A stretch of DNA of 64,000 nucleotides from Luteimonas abyssi. GTDB taxonomy: Bacteria; Pseudomonadota; Gammaproteobacteria; Xanthomonadales; Xanthomonadaceae. The stretch is taken from contig NZ_KQ759763.1 of assembly GCF_001482195.1 (NCBI RefSeq), positions 1,709,321 to 1,773,320 on the forward strand, given 5' to 3'. Under the pieces are notes generated by a model that had not been told where the DNA came from, did no database searches, and was given only the letters and a program-made list of their open reading frames with translations. The position numbers were made by a program, and so were the translations under genes. Every line of letters starts with the position of its first letter. The first letter of the stretch is position 1. Below are positions 54,239 to 64,000 of this stretch, in pieces.

Positions 54239-54696
54239 CACGCCTCGCCCGGCCGCGCGCGCCTCCGCGCAGACGGCATCCGCGGCGGTGTCCCTCGGCC
54301 GGCGTGCCCAGGGCGTGCGCCGTGGCGCCCCTCCTGGGTACGCTGGCCGGGACGGTCCGGGTCGGCGCGCGTCGTTGATGGAGCGTTCCCATTCGACGGC
54401 GCCGGACGATCCTCATCGCGCAAGACCGAGCGCGCCAGCAACTGCGCTGCGGTCGACGCGGCGAATACCGCCAGCACCCAGATCAACGCCAGCTTGGCCG
54501 CTGCCCAGCCGGAGCCCAGATGCAGCGCCACGCCGATGGCCAGCAGACCGAGGCCGAGGTTGTCCGCTTTGGTCAAGGCATGCAGACGGCTGTGCGGATC
54601 AGGAAACCGCAACAGCCCCACCGTCCCGGCCACGAAAAAGAACAGCCCGGCGCCGACGAACACCCCGACCCCGATCGTCGCCAGCGCCGAGGTCAC
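54238..54696 (-). CDS. mrpG: MrpG-like subunit with disordered C-terminal tail
   Basis: The 152-residue product (GTG start overlapping the preceding stop) has three membrane helices and the MrpG/MbhC motif LLRFPDPHSRLHALTKADN. Residues from about 95 onward are an Arg/Pro/Gly-rich tail with no family counterpart, probably disordered. Confidence 0.88.
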   Translation of the reverse strand: MTSALATIGVGVFVGAGLFFFVAGTVGLLRFPDPHSRLHALTKADNLGLGLLAIGVALHLGSGWAAAKLALIWVLAVFAASTAAQLLARSVLRDEDRPAPSNGNAPSTTRADPDRPGQRTQEGRHGARPGHAGRGTPPRMPSARRRARPGEA

Positions 54697-54974
54697 GATG
54701 GCTCCTCCGGATCGCCGGCACCATCAGGACTGGTCGCCTTGACGAACGCCACCGAGGCCAATGCGGCCAACAGCGCCAGCACCAGGGCCACGTCGAGCAC
54801 AGCCGCCTCGCCCGATACTCCGGCCAGCAGCAGCAACACGCCGATCCCGCCGGTACCCACCAGTTGCGCGCTCATCATCCGGTCGGCCCTGCCGGGACCG
54901 CGATGGATACGGAACAGGCTGCCGGCCACCGTGAGCAACAGCAGCGCGGCCGCGCCCTCCAGCACGCCCGTCAC
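54693..54974 (-). CDS. mrpF: MrpF-like subunit
   Basis: The 93-residue product starts at GTG 54974, overlapping the mrpE stop. Three membrane helices surround the family segment GPGRADRMMSAQLVGTGG, including the Asp-Arg pair typical of MrpF. An upstream in-frame start would overlap mrpE by about 100 bases and adds only Arg-rich sequence, so it was rejected. Confidence 0.88.
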   Translation of the reverse strand: MTGVLEGAAALLLLTVAGSLFRIHRGPGRADRMMSAQLVGTGGIGVLLLLAGVSGEAAVLDVALVLALLAALASVAFVKATSPDGAGDPEEPS

Positions 54975-55450
54975 CCGTCGCGCCCGTCGACTGCAGGGCG
55001 CCATGCCGCCGCGAAGCGGGCCTCCTCGTCGCCGAGTTGCCGCACCACGCGATCGCGTCCGACCAGGCAATGCACGTAGAGCACATCCTCGTCGCCACCT
55101 GCCAGCAACGAACCCGGCAGCAGACTCATCTCGCTACCGAAGATGTTGCGCTGGGTGCCGTCCTGCAACGCGGTGCGATATGCGATCCAGCCGCCATCGA
55201 TCGGCATCCTCGGATGCAGCGCCAGCCACGCGATCTCGATGCCGCCGCGCAACGAGCGGTACAGGAAGCCCGGCACCAGGCGTGCGAACCCGAGGATGTC
55301 GGCGCGCACGCGGCCGGGCGGCAACAGCCACAGGCTGGCCGCCGTGGCCGACGCCGCCGCGAGAAGTCCCGCGACCCAACCGCCCGGCTCACCTCTGCTG
55401 AGCACCAGCCAGATCAAGGCGAAGCACACGAAACGTTTGACGATGGGCAT
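54971..55450 (-). CDS. mrpE: MrpE-like subunit, first gene of the antiporter operon
   Basis: The 159-residue product has two or three N-terminal membrane helices and the MrpE cytoplasmic domain (LVPGFLYRSLRGGIEIAW, GSEMSLLPGSL, VHCLVGRD). It opens a leftward operon of eight genes that all overlap or touch. The 204 bases between it and the end of tyrA should hold the promoter; no clear consensus was seen. Confidence 0.9.
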   Translation of the reverse strand: MPIVKRFVCFALIWLVLSRGEPGGWVAGLLAAASATAASLWLLPPGRVRADILGFARLVPGFLYRSLRGGIEIAWLALHPRMPIDGGWIAYRTALQDGTQRNIFGSEMSLLPGSLLAGGDEDVLYVHCLVGRDRVVRQLGDEEARFAAAWRPAVDGRDG

Positions 55451-55654
55451 GACGGACTCGGCGCATTGCGGACGAAACAGCGCCTCGGCACGTGGATCAC
55501 CACGGCGGGCTGCGACGCCACATCATCGAAGACGCGCCGTGTAGGCGATGCGACGCGCGTGCCCTCCCCCGCGGGGCACCGTGGCCCCGGGCGACACGCA
55601 AACGTCTCCGGCCGCTACCCGCAGGCCGCCGGCCACCGTCCGCGCCTGTGCCGG

Positions 55655-56770
55655 TCAGCCACGACGCTCGAGAACCGTGCCGATCCCCTCGGTCGCCAGC
55701 GTCTGCGCCGCCGCATCCAGCGCGGCCCGGTCCACGGCGCCATCGAAGCCGACCCGGAAGTGCAACTCGCCGGACGGCGTGCGCGAGGAATGGATCGACC
55801 CGATGTTGAGCCGATGCCGCTCGAACGTCGCCAGCAGCGCACGCAACGAGCCCGGCCGGTCCTCGGGCAGGTGCACCGCCAGCGCCACCGGCTCCGCCAG
55901 ATCCGCGAGCAGATAGCCGACCCGTTCGTAGGTGTGCTGACCGGCGTCGAGCGACTCCGCCATCGCCTCGCGGGCGGCGCCGATGACTTCGGTGCGGAAC
56001 GCCGCGCGCGCGGCATCGTCGCCGGCCCGCACCAGGGCATGTACGCGTTCGAGTTCCTCGCGCAGCACGTCGAGTGCCTCGGCGACGTACGGATTGCCGA
56101 ACTGGATGTCTTCGTAGATCTGCGGATTCAGCGCGAGCATCCGCGCGATCACTGCCGCATCCAGCTCGAAGGAGACCGAACGGTACGGCATCAGCGCCTC
56201 CAGCCCCCCTGCACGGCGGATCGCCCCCGCCTGCGCCAGGTGCAGCGCATGCACCTGCGCCTGCACGCTGGCCATGATCCGGTCGTGCTGCACGGGATCC
56301 GCACGCACACACTCGGCCTCCAGCGCGGTCACCAGTTGCTCGATCCATGTGCGCCAGTCCGCCACGCGCGCTTCGCACAGCACCAGCACGCGTCCCTTGA
56401 GCGTCGGCGACTTGGGCGGCGCGGTCATCGGATGCAACCCCACGACCTCCGCCTGCGTGCGCAACATGGCCGATACGGGCGCGTCCTTGATGGAAGTGAC
56501 GTCGAGCCAAAGTTTGCCGGACTCGCGTCCTGCGGACGCCACCCGCCAGGCATCGATGATGTCCGCGGTCTGGCGGATCGGCACGGAGAACAGCAGCACG
56601 TCCGCCGTGTCGAGCAGTTCCGCCGGTGGCAGCGCATCCGGATCGGCGGGGTCGTGGCCGAGCACCCGCAACCCCATCCGCTCGCGGAAGAAGGTGGCCA
56701 GCCAGCGCCCGTAGGCACCACCGCTTCCGACGATGCCGACCATCGGACGCACCGGCACGGCAGCGCTCAT
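55655..56770 (-). CDS. tyrA: Prephenate dehydrogenase with C-terminal ACT domain
   Basis: TyrA oxidises prephenate to 4-hydroxyphenylpyruvate for tyrosine. The 371-residue product has the NAD loop GIVGSGGAYGRW, the substrate-binding GLHPMTAP and a helical dimerisation domain. The last 80 residues form an ACT domain (LPEDRPGSLRALLATF), expected to bind tyrosine as feedback inhibitor. No chorismate mutase domain is present. ATG 56770 overlaps the pdxY stop. Confidence 0.94.
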   Translation of the reverse strand: MSAAVPVRPMVGIVGSGGAYGRWLATFFRERMGLRVLGHDPADPDALPPAELLDTADVLLFSVPIRQTADIIDAWRVASAGRESGKLWLDVTSIKDAPVSAMLRTQAEVVGLHPMTAPPKSPTLKGRVLVLCEARVADWRTWIEQLVTALEAECVRADPVQHDRIMASVQAQVHALHLAQAGAIRRAGGLEALMPYRSVSFELDAAVIARMLALNPQIYEDIQFGNPYVAEALDVLREELERVHALVRAGDDAARAAFRTEVIGAAREAMAESLDAGQHTYERVGYLLADLAEPVALAVHLPEDRPGSLRALLATFERHRLNIGSIHSSRTPSGELHFRVGFDGAVDRAALDAAAQTLATEGIGTVLERRG

Positions 56771-57693
56771 GCCAGCCGCTCCGCAGGAAACCGGGCGTGG
56801 TGGGCATGCGCGGCCGGGACCGCCGCCAGCACGTCCAGTTCCTCCTGATCCGAGGCCAGGGTCGCTTCGAGCGCGCCGTGCACACCGGCCAGGGCGAACG
56901 AGACCGCCTCCGGCAAGGGCTTCCCTCGCAGGTGCGCGGCGAGCATCAGCGCCAAAAGCACGTCGCCGGTGCCGGCCACGTCCACCGGCAGATACGGCGT
57001 GGACCAGCGCCAGACCGCATCGTGGCCGACCAGCAACGTCACCAGCATGTCCGGCGCGCCGGACACGCTGTGCGCCAGTACCCACGCCGGGCCTCGTGCC
57101 AGCAACGCCCGCGACGCGGCGATGGCATCGGCCTGCGCCAACGCCGGTAGGCCGGTCAGCCGCTCCAGTTCGAACGCGTTCGGCGTGACCAGCCAGGCCC
57201 GGGTTATCAGACGTTCGACGAAGATCCGCTCGATCCCGGGCTCCACGTAAGGCCCGGTGTGGGTGTCGCCGATGACCGGATCGAGCCAGTAGCGCAGGCC
57301 CGGTGCCTGCGGCAGCGTGGCCTCCACCCAGTCGGCGAACGCATTGCCGTTGTCCACCGTGCCGAAATAGCCCGAGACCAGCGCACGCGCGCGTGCCGGC
57401 AGCCCGCGCTCGCGCGCGCCCTGCAACAGATCGGCGAGCCAGTCGGCCGGCAGCATGCGGCCGCGCAGGGTGTCGTAGAACGGCGCGTTGCTGAGCAGCG
57501 TGGTCGGGATCTCCGCCACGCGCAGGCCCATCGCCCGCAGCGGCGGCACCGCCGCGCTGTTGCCGGCGTATCCGTAGACCAGCTGCGACTGCACCGAGAT
57601 CACGTCGATCGGCGACGGCCCGTCGGGACGCTGGCGTCGGCCGTGGACGAGGTGGCCGCCCTCGGGGCGCGTGTGCTCGGCATTGGTGTTCAT
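56767..57693 (-). CDS. pdxY: Pyridoxal kinase PdxY
   Basis: PdxY phosphorylates pyridoxal in the B6 salvage pathway. The 308-residue product is a ribokinase-fold enzyme with VYGYAGNSAAVPPL near the substrate site and the ATP/anion-hole motif VAGTGDVLLALML. A hydrophilic N-terminal extension of about 25 residues precedes the conserved core, so the true start may be slightly downstream. It is translationally coupled to tyrA. Confidence 0.93.
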   Translation of the reverse strand: MNTNAEHTRPEGGHLVHGRRQRPDGPSPIDVISVQSQLVYGYAGNSAAVPPLRAMGLRVAEIPTTLLSNAPFYDTLRGRMLPADWLADLLQGARERGLPARARALVSGYFGTVDNGNAFADWVEATLPQAPGLRYWLDPVIGDTHTGPYVEPGIERIFVERLITRAWLVTPNAFELERLTGLPALAQADAIAASRALLARGPAWVLAHSVSGAPDMLVTLLVGHDAVWRWSTPYLPVDVAGTGDVLLALMLAAHLRGKPLPEAVSFALAGVHGALEATLASDQEELDVLAAVPAAHAHHARFPAERLA

Positions 57694-57740
57694 CGATGCA
57701 TTCTAGTCGCGCGCCCGGTTGGCGGAGATAGGGTCCACGC

Positions 57741-57775
57741 GCTTGCTCCGCTTGGTGTCGTTGCGACCTGGCGGG
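57741..57775 (+). repeat. Dispersed 35-base repeat, copy B
   Basis: Matches the minus strand of 19996-20030 at 30 of 35 positions with an identical 18-base core. Both copies lie in gene-free regions about 38 kb apart and in opposite orientation. Confidence 0.7.
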
Positions 57776-57944
57776 TCACGCCGGAACCGGAAGCCTTCTG
57801 GCACGAATGCGCCTGGCACCCGTCAAGCACGGCAGCAGATGCACGAAAAGCTTCTCGACGATCTGCAGGACCCGAGGGGCGGAACGCCTGCGAGGATTTC
57901 GTCGAGACGCCGCGCCCAGGCGACCGGGCATCGCTCTTCCCTCG

Positions 57945-57991
57945 GTCAAGGCATCCTGCCTTGACTCGGGCGCGCGCCATCCATGGCGCGC
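57945..57991. repeat. Two tandem perfect hairpins
   Basis: The first has a 9-bp stem (GTCAAGGCA/TGCCTTGAC, loop TCC, 57945-57965). The second has an 8-bp stem (GCGCGCCA/TGGCGCGC, loop TCCA, 57972-57991). Neither is followed by a T run, which suggests a REP-like element rather than a terminator. Confidence 0.6.
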
Positions 57992-58261
57992 TTGACGCGA
58001 CACCCGGCCGCCTGGACACGGCTCGTCTCGGCATCGGGATCGGCGCTTCGGTTAGAACAAGCTGCGCCAGCGACTGGCCGACGCGGCCGAGATAATGCGG
58101 AGAGCCGGCCATGGGTGAGCGCCGACGGCTTGCGCGGCACTGCCGCGCGGCCGGGCTGACCGAGCGAAGGAGCATGCCCCGGCTGCGGCGACGCTCCTGC
58201 CGAAGCCCACGCACTCCTCATGCTTCCGTCCCGAATGTCCCTCGCACTTGGAAGAAGAGCC

Positions 58262-58300
58262 AAAAAAAAGCCGCCGCGGGTGAGCCGCGGCGGCTTTCTA
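58262..58300 (-). terminator. Rho-independent terminator of the dnaK-dnaJ operon
   Basis: A perfect 10-bp GC stem (58270-58279 with 58285-58294), extended by A-T pairs, ends in a run of eight T residues on the minus strand, about 30 bases after the dnaJ stop. Confidence 0.96.
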
Positions 58301-58329
58301 ACGACGCAGAGTGCGACAGCGAAACGCCG

Positions 58330-59466
58330 TCAGGACGTCATCCGGTCCCAGAACCCGCGCACGCCGTCGACGAAGGTGCTCGACTTGGGCGAATGGCGAC
58401 GCGCGCCGTCGCCGACGAAGGTGGCCTCGAACTTCTCAAGCAGCTCGCGCTGCTCGGGGGTGAGGTTGACCGGCGTCTCGACCACGGCCTTGCAGTACAG
58501 GTCGCCGCGATGCCGGCTGCGGACCGATTTGACGCCCTTGTCGCGCAGGCGGAACACCTTGCCGCTCTGGGTCTCGGCCGGAATCCGGATCTCGGCCTCG
58601 CCATCCAGCGTCGGCACCCGCACGGTGTCGCCCAACGCGGCCTGGGAGATCCGGATCGGGACCTCGCAATGCAGGTCGTCGCCTTCGCGCACGAAGATCT
58701 CGTGCGGCTTCACCCGGATCTCGACGTACAGATCGCCCGGCGCCGAGCCCGCGGGTCCCGCCTCGCCCTCGCCGGTCAGGCGGATGCGATCGCCGGTATC
58801 GACGCCCGCGGGCACCTTGACCGACAACACCTTTTCTTCTTCCACCCGCCCGGCGCCGTGACAACTCTTGCAGGGATTGACGATGGCCTGCCCGCGCCCA
58901 CCGCAGTGCGGACAGGTCTGCTGCATGGTGAAGATTCCACGCTGCATGCGGACCTGGCCGCGGCCATGACAGGTGCTGCAGGTCTCGATCTTGCCGTCCT
59001 CGGAACCGCTGCCATCGCAACTGCCGCACTCGGCGAGCGTGGGCACCTCGATCTGCTTCTCGATGCCCCCGACCGCCTCGCGCAGGTCGAGTTCCATGAC
59101 GTAGCCGACATCGGCCCCACGCCGGGGGCCGCCACGGCCGCCGGCGCCGCCGAAAATGTTGCCGAACAGGTCGCCGAAGATGTCGCCCATGTCGGCACCG
59201 CCGAAACCGCCCGGACCCGCATTGCCGCCGCCCATGCCGTGCTCGAACGCGGCGTGACCGTGCTGGTCGTACATGCGTCGCTTGCCGCCGTCGGACAGGA
59301 CCTCGTAGGCCTCCTTGGCTTCCTTGAACGACGCCTCGGCGGCGGCGTCACCCGGATTGCGATCCGGGTGGTACTTCATCGCGCTGCGGCGATACGCCTT
59401 TTTGAGATCGTCTTCGGTGGCGGTACGGGACACGCCCAGGACTTCGTAGTAATCGCGTTTGCTCAT
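58330..59466 (-). CDS. dnaJ: Chaperone DnaJ (Hsp40)
   Basis: DnaJ delivers clients to DnaK and stimulates its ATPase. The 378-residue product has the J domain with HPD in KYHPDRNPG and a Gly/Phe-rich linker. Four CxxCxGxG zinc repeats follow ([32 protein letters not shown]), then the C-terminal substrate-binding domains. The 125 bases between dnaK and dnaJ contain two GC hairpins without T runs, which could lower dnaJ expression relative to dnaK. Confidence 0.98.
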   Translation of the reverse strand: MSKRDYYEVLGVSRTATEDDLKKAYRRSAMKYHPDRNPGDAAAEASFKEAKEAYEVLSDGGKRRMYDQHGHAAFEHGMGGGNAGPGGFGGADMGDIFGDLFGNIFGGAGGRGGPRRGADVGYVMELDLREAVGGIEKQIEVPTLAECGSCDGSGSEDGKIETCSTCHGRGQVRMQRGIFTMQQTCPHCGGRGQAIVNPCKSCHGAGRVEEEKVLSVKVPAGVDTGDRIRLTGEGEAGPAGSAPGDLYVEIRVKPHEIFVREGDDLHCEVPIRISQAALGDTVRVPTLDGEAEIRIPAETQSGKVFRLRDKGVKSVRSRHRGDLYCKAVVETPVNLTPEQRELLEKFEATFVGDGARRHSPKSSTFVDGVRGFWDRMTS

Positions 59467-59591
59467 CGGCCCAGATCAGTCGTGCGAGTGCTGCACAGGT
59501 GCGTGGCGTGCGTACCGGACGCGGAACGCACGACGCCCCGGCGAACCGGGGCGACCAAGGCCGGGCGGATGGGATCCGCCCGGCACTGCGG

Positions 59592-61526
<1,935 letters not shown>

Positions 61527-61590
61527 GAGTGGTTCCCTCTGATCCCGATGTGTTGATGTGTGCGGGCGGCCCCGGCCGCCGATGCGGCTT

Positions 61591-61618
61591 ATCTGGGGGC
61601 GCCCGTCAGGGCTTCAAG
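61591..61618 (-). promoter_or_regulatory. Sigma-32 (RpoH)-type promoter of dnaK
   Basis: On the minus strand, a perfect CTTGAA (61618-61613), a 14-base spacer and CCCCAGAT (61598-61591) match the heat-shock consensus CTTGAA-N13-15-CCCCATNT with one mismatch. The dnaK start is 65 bases downstream. Confidence 0.85.
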
Positions 61619-61714
61619 CCAGCCGCGACCCCGGCCGCGTCGGCGTATTCGAACGGCGGCCCGCGGCCGCGATGCCGGACCCGGTTCGCGGGCATCACCC
61701 GCGCCCGGCAGGCC

Positions 61715-62242
61715 TCAGTCGCGCGCCACCACCACCAGCGCAGGACGCAGCAGGCGCTCGTTGAGCACGTAGCCCTTCTGGAAGACCTGCGCAACGTGCC
61801 CCGGCGGTACGTCGCCCGGGTCGGTCTGGCTGATCGCCTGGTGATGTGCCGGGTCGAACGGCTGGCCGGCCGGGTCGACCTGGCGCAGGCCGTTGTCGGT
61901 GGCGACTTTCAGCAGCTGGCGCTGGGTCATTTCCAGCCCCTCCCGCAGCGGTCCGGCCTCGCCGGCTGCGGCCAGGCCGGCGTCGAGGCTGTCGAACACC
62001 GGCAGCAGGTCGCCCAGCAGACGCTCGTTGGCGAAACGACGCGCCGCATCGACCTCGCGGGCCAGGCGCTTGCGCTGGTTCTCCAGGTCGGCGCGCTCGA
62101 GCAGCGTCTGCGCACGGACCTGCTCCACTTCCGCCTGCAGCAGTTGCACCTGCTCCTCCAGCAGCGCCTGCGGCGACAGGCCGTCCTCGCCGTGGGGGGG
62201 CAGCTCGTGTTCGGGTGAATCCGGGTGATGCTCGTTGCTCAT
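61715..62242 (-). CDS. grpE: Nucleotide exchange factor GrpE
   Basis: GrpE releases ADP from DnaK. The 175-residue product has the acidic N-terminus, the long coiled-coil helix ([20 protein letters not shown]) and the beta domain ending in [18 protein letters not shown], which is the family signature. It lies between hrcA and dnaK and has its own sigma-32-type promoter. Confidence 0.97.
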   Translation of the reverse strand: MSNEHHPDSPEHELPPHGEDGLSPQALLEEQVQLLQAEVEQVRAQTLLERADLENQRKRLAREVDAARRFANERLLGDLLPVFDSLDAGLAAAGEAGPLREGLEMTQRQLLKVATDNGLRQVDPAGQPFDPAHHQAISQTDPGDVPPGHVAQVFQKGYVLNERLLRPALVVVARD

Positions 62243-62282
62243 CTCGATATCCGTGGCGGTCGTTCGGCCGCCGCTGGCGCAG

Positions 62283-62310
62283 CAATGGGGTTGGCCGGGC
62301 AGGATTCAAG
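62283..62310 (-). promoter_or_regulatory. Sigma-32 (RpoH)-type promoter of grpE
   Basis: On the minus strand, a perfect CTTGAA (62310-62305), a 14-base spacer and CCCCATTG (62290-62283) match the heat-shock consensus, with the full CCCCAT core. The grpE start is about 40 bases downstream. Spacing is identical to the dnaK promoter. Confidence 0.9.
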
Positions 62311-62344
62311 GGCATCCGTCCCGCGACCGGGCCCCTCGCGGCTC

Positions 62345-63409
62345 TCAGCCGGTGCGCGGCGGGCCCTGCTCCAGGGCCGCACCCAGCACGTCGGCCGTGG
62401 CCTGCACCACCGGAATGATCCGGTCGTAGGCCATCCGGGTCGGTCCGATCACCCCCAGCACGCCCAGCACGCGGCCATCGGCGGCGTATGGGGCGGTGAC
62501 CAGCGACACTCCCTCCAGCGGTGCGAGCCCGGTCTCCTCGCCGATGAAGATGCGCACGCCCGGCGCCTTCACCGTGCGCTCGAACAACTGCAGGATCTCC
62601 CGCTTGCGCGAGAACGCGTCGAACAGATCGCGCAGACGGTCCAGGTCCGACAGATCCTGCACCCCGATCAGGCGGGTCTGCCCGGCGACCACCATGTCCT
62701 CGGTGTCGTCGGGCGCCAGCGCCTGCTCGGCCAGTTCGACCGTGCGCGCCAGCAGGCTCTCCATCTCGTCGCGGGCGACCCGCATCTCGCGCAGCAGGGT
62801 GGCGCGGATGTCGGCCACCGAGCGCCCGGCGAAATGCACGTTGAGGTAGTTCGCCACCCGTTCCAGCTCGGAGGCGTCGTAGGCGCGGCGCACCTGGATC
62901 AGGCGGTTCTGCACCTCGTTGTCGGCGAACACCAGGATCGCCATCACCCGCTGGCTGTCCACCGCGACGAAGTCGATGTAGCGGAACGCGAACTGCTCGC
63001 GCTTGGGCACGCTGACCACGCCCATGAAGTGGGTCATCGCCGAGACCAGCTCCGAGGCGCTGCCCAGCAGGGACTGGGTGCCGCCGCCGGCAGGCAGGCC
63101 GTCGCGCAGGCGGCTGACCTCGCCCTCCGGCAACGGGCGCAGTTGCAGCATGGAATCGACGAACACCCGGTAGCCCTGCGCGGTCGGCACGCGCCCGGCC
63201 GAGGTATGCGGCGCGGTCAGCAGACCGCTGTCCTCGAGGTCGGCCAGGATGTTGCGGATCGTCGCCGGGCTGACGTCGAGCCCGGCGTGCCGGGCCAGGG
63301 TCTGCGAGCCCACCGGCTCGCCGTCCTCGATATGGCGGGCGATCAACGTACGCAGCAGATGCCGGGCACGGGCGTCGAGTTCGTCGGTGGGCAGGCGTTT
63401 GCGGGTCAC
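62345..63409 (-). CDS. hrcA: Heat-inducible transcription repressor HrcA
   Basis: HrcA represses chaperone genes by binding the CIRCE element. The 354-residue product has the N-terminal winged helix (VSPATIRNILADLEDSGLL), then FVGVVSVPKREQFAF and the C-terminal IFIGEETG and GVIGPTRMAYDRIIPVV segments of the family. The GTG start at 63409 fits the family N-terminus but has no ribosome site and lies only eight bases after a candidate promoter. No canonical CIRCE dyad was found upstream of any gene of this operon. Confidence 0.95.
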   Translation of the reverse strand: MTRKRLPTDELDARARHLLRTLIARHIEDGEPVGSQTLARHAGLDVSPATIRNILADLEDSGLLTAPHTSAGRVPTAQGYRVFVDSMLQLRPLPEGEVSRLRDGLPAGGGTQSLLGSASELVSAMTHFMGVVSVPKREQFAFRYIDFVAVDSQRVMAILVFADNEVQNRLIQVRRAYDASELERVANYLNVHFAGRSVADIRATLLREMRVARDEMESLLARTVELAEQALAPDDTEDMVVAGQTRLIGVQDLSDLDRLRDLFDAFSRKREILQLFERTVKAPGVRIFIGEETGLAPLEGVSLVTAPYAADGRVLGVLGVIGPTRMAYDRIIPVVQATADVLGAALEQGPPRTG

Positions 63410-63712
63410 GCTTCACGATATCAGGCACGCGCCGCTCCGGTGCAAGCCCGCCTCCGACAGGACCGGCGCACAGGCACTGCCGGACGTTACGGCCGGACGG
63501 GCCGGGCGATCGCGCGGTCATCGCGACCTGACCCTGCGGTCGGCCGAACCGACCGGCGAATCCTGCCCGCAGTCAGGCGCCCGGATCGCGACCGCCCGCG
63601 CGATGAACCACGACGCTGTCGCGCGACGCACGACCGGTCTCAACCGGTGCGTCACGCGCCGGTATCGTGTGGCTGTTGGCCGCACGTCGGCCTGCCCGTC
63701 ACAATCCACGCC
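63410..63712. other. Divergent control region between hrcA and recN
   Basis: These 303 bases hold no gene. The hrcA end has a sigma-32-like promoter. Near recN an imperfect dyad spans 63621-63659: ACCGGT/ACCGGT around a CTCA loop, flanked by GACGC/GCGTC and GCGC/GCGC with small bulges. No recognisable LexA box was seen. Confidence 0.6.
63418..63446 (-). promoter_or_regulatory. Possible sigma-32-type promoter of hrcA
   Basis: On the minus strand, CTTGCA (63446-63441), a 15-base spacer and CCTGATAT (63425-63418) resemble the heat-shock consensus with one and two mismatches. The predicted start of transcription would fall at or next to the GTG start codon, implying a leaderless message. Confidence 0.45.
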
Positions 63713-64000
63713 ATGCTGACCCATCTCGCCATCCGCAACTTCGCCGTCGCCAACGCCAGCGAGCTCGAATTCGGGCCCGGCCTCACCGTCATTTCCGGCG
63801 AGACCGGCGCCGGCAAATCGCTGCTCGTCGATGCGCTCGGATTCCTTTCGGGCCAGCGCGCCGACAGCGGCATGGTGCGCCACGGCGCCGAACGCGCCGA
63901 GCTCAGCGCGGTCTTCGACCTCGACGATGCCCCGGGCGCACGCGCCTGGCTGGCCGCGCAGGAACTCGACGATGGCGACACCTGCCAGCTGCGACGGACC
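63713..64000 (+). CDS. recN: DNA repair protein RecN, N-terminal fragment cut by window edge
   Basis: The first 96 codons run to the window end without a stop. The product begins MLTHLAIRNFAVANASELEF and has the SMC-type Walker A motif SGETGAGKSLLVDAL at about residue 30, followed by GFLSGQRADSGMVRHGAERAEL, which is characteristic of RecN. The protein is about 550 residues in relatives, so most of it is outside. It is divergent from hrcA, as in other gammaproteobacteria where recN borders the grpE-dnaK region. Confidence 0.93.
   Translation, partial: MLTHLAIRNFAVANASELEFGPGLTVISGETGAGKSLLVDALGFLSGQRADSGMVRHGAERAELSAVFDLDDAPGARAWLAAQELDDGDTCQLRRT

Larger units (their letters stand above)
57694..58261. 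other. Gene-free intergenic region with repeats and hairpins
   Basis: No convincing gene is present in 568 bases. Short frames on both strands give basic, low-complexity proteins without ribosome sites. The region contains a 35-base dispersed repeat (57741-57775) and two tandem hairpins (57945-57991). The pdxY promoter should lie at its left end. Confidence 0.7.

Noticed and set aside
57690..58214. Possible 174-residue gene on the minus strand
   Set aside because: It runs through the dispersed repeat and tandem hairpins, has a low-complexity basic product and no ribosome site.
59467..59591. Two GC hairpins between dnaK and dnaJ as terminators
   Set aside because: Neither has a T run, and dnaJ has no separate promoter that I can see, so they are more likely attenuating or stabilising structures than full terminators.
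63410..63712. CIRCE element (TTAGCACTC-N9-GAGTGCTAA) upstream of hrcA
   Set aside because: No such dyad or close variant was found on reading this region, nor upstream of grpE or dnaK.

Overview
The window is a GC-rich (roughly two-thirds G+C), densely coded chromosomal segment of a gammaproteobacterium of the Xanthomonadaceae/Lysobacteraceae (Xanthomonas, Lysobacter, Luteimonas type). The diagnosis rests on the rpf (diffusible signal factor, DSF) cluster with both aconitases, rpfB-rpfF, convergent rpfC-rpfG, and rpfE between recJ and greA, together with the family-typical runs carAB-greA-rpfE-recJ and hrcA-grpE-dnaK-dnaJ-recN. No rRNA, tRNA, CRISPR, prophage or insertion sequence was recognised. 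Most genes overlap by 1-4 bases or lie within 100 bases of the next.

Layout. 1-11000: three methyl-accepting chemotaxis proteins, a thioredoxin-like membrane protein and cheR-cheD-cheB, with sigma-28-type promoters. 11165-13998: a BASS/ACR3-type transporter and a first RpfB/FadD-like acyl-CoA ligase. 14215-19794: a compact, apparently biosynthetic operon made of an AurF-like di-iron oxygenase, a free carrier protein, a thioester reductase fused to an alpha/beta-hydrolase, a free adenylation domain and a HIT protein. 20139-26840: acnB, a vapBC-type toxin-antitoxin pair, acnA (rpfA) and a small lipoprotein. 26992-33077: rpfB, rpfF, rpfC, rpfG (no rpfH). 33193-42744: lysS, prfB with its programmed +1 frameshift, a TPR-GGDEF diguanylate cyclase, a secreted four-repeat protein, recJ, rpfE and greA. 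42741-48077: carB, carA, dapB. 48213-55450: an eight-gene Mrp/Mbh-like cation antiporter operon with three proton-channel subunits. 55655-57693: tyrA and pdxY. 58330-63409: the heat-shock operon dnaJ-dnaK-grpE-hrcA (transcribed leftwards) with sigma-32-type promoters. 63713 to the end: the start of recN.

How the parts fit. Chemotaxis adaptation enzymes (CheR, CheB, CheD) sit beside their receptors; two receptors carry the C-terminal tether for these enzymes and one does not. The rpf section makes DSF (RpfF), senses it (RpfC) and converts the signal to cyclic-di-GMP hydrolysis (RpfG), with an intact diguanylate cyclase a few genes away. The 14-20 kb operon has the parts of a split nonribosomal-peptide-type pathway: amino acid activation, carrier loading, possible N-oxygenation and reductive release. 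Its product cannot be read from the sequence; it is the best candidate here for an undescribed system.
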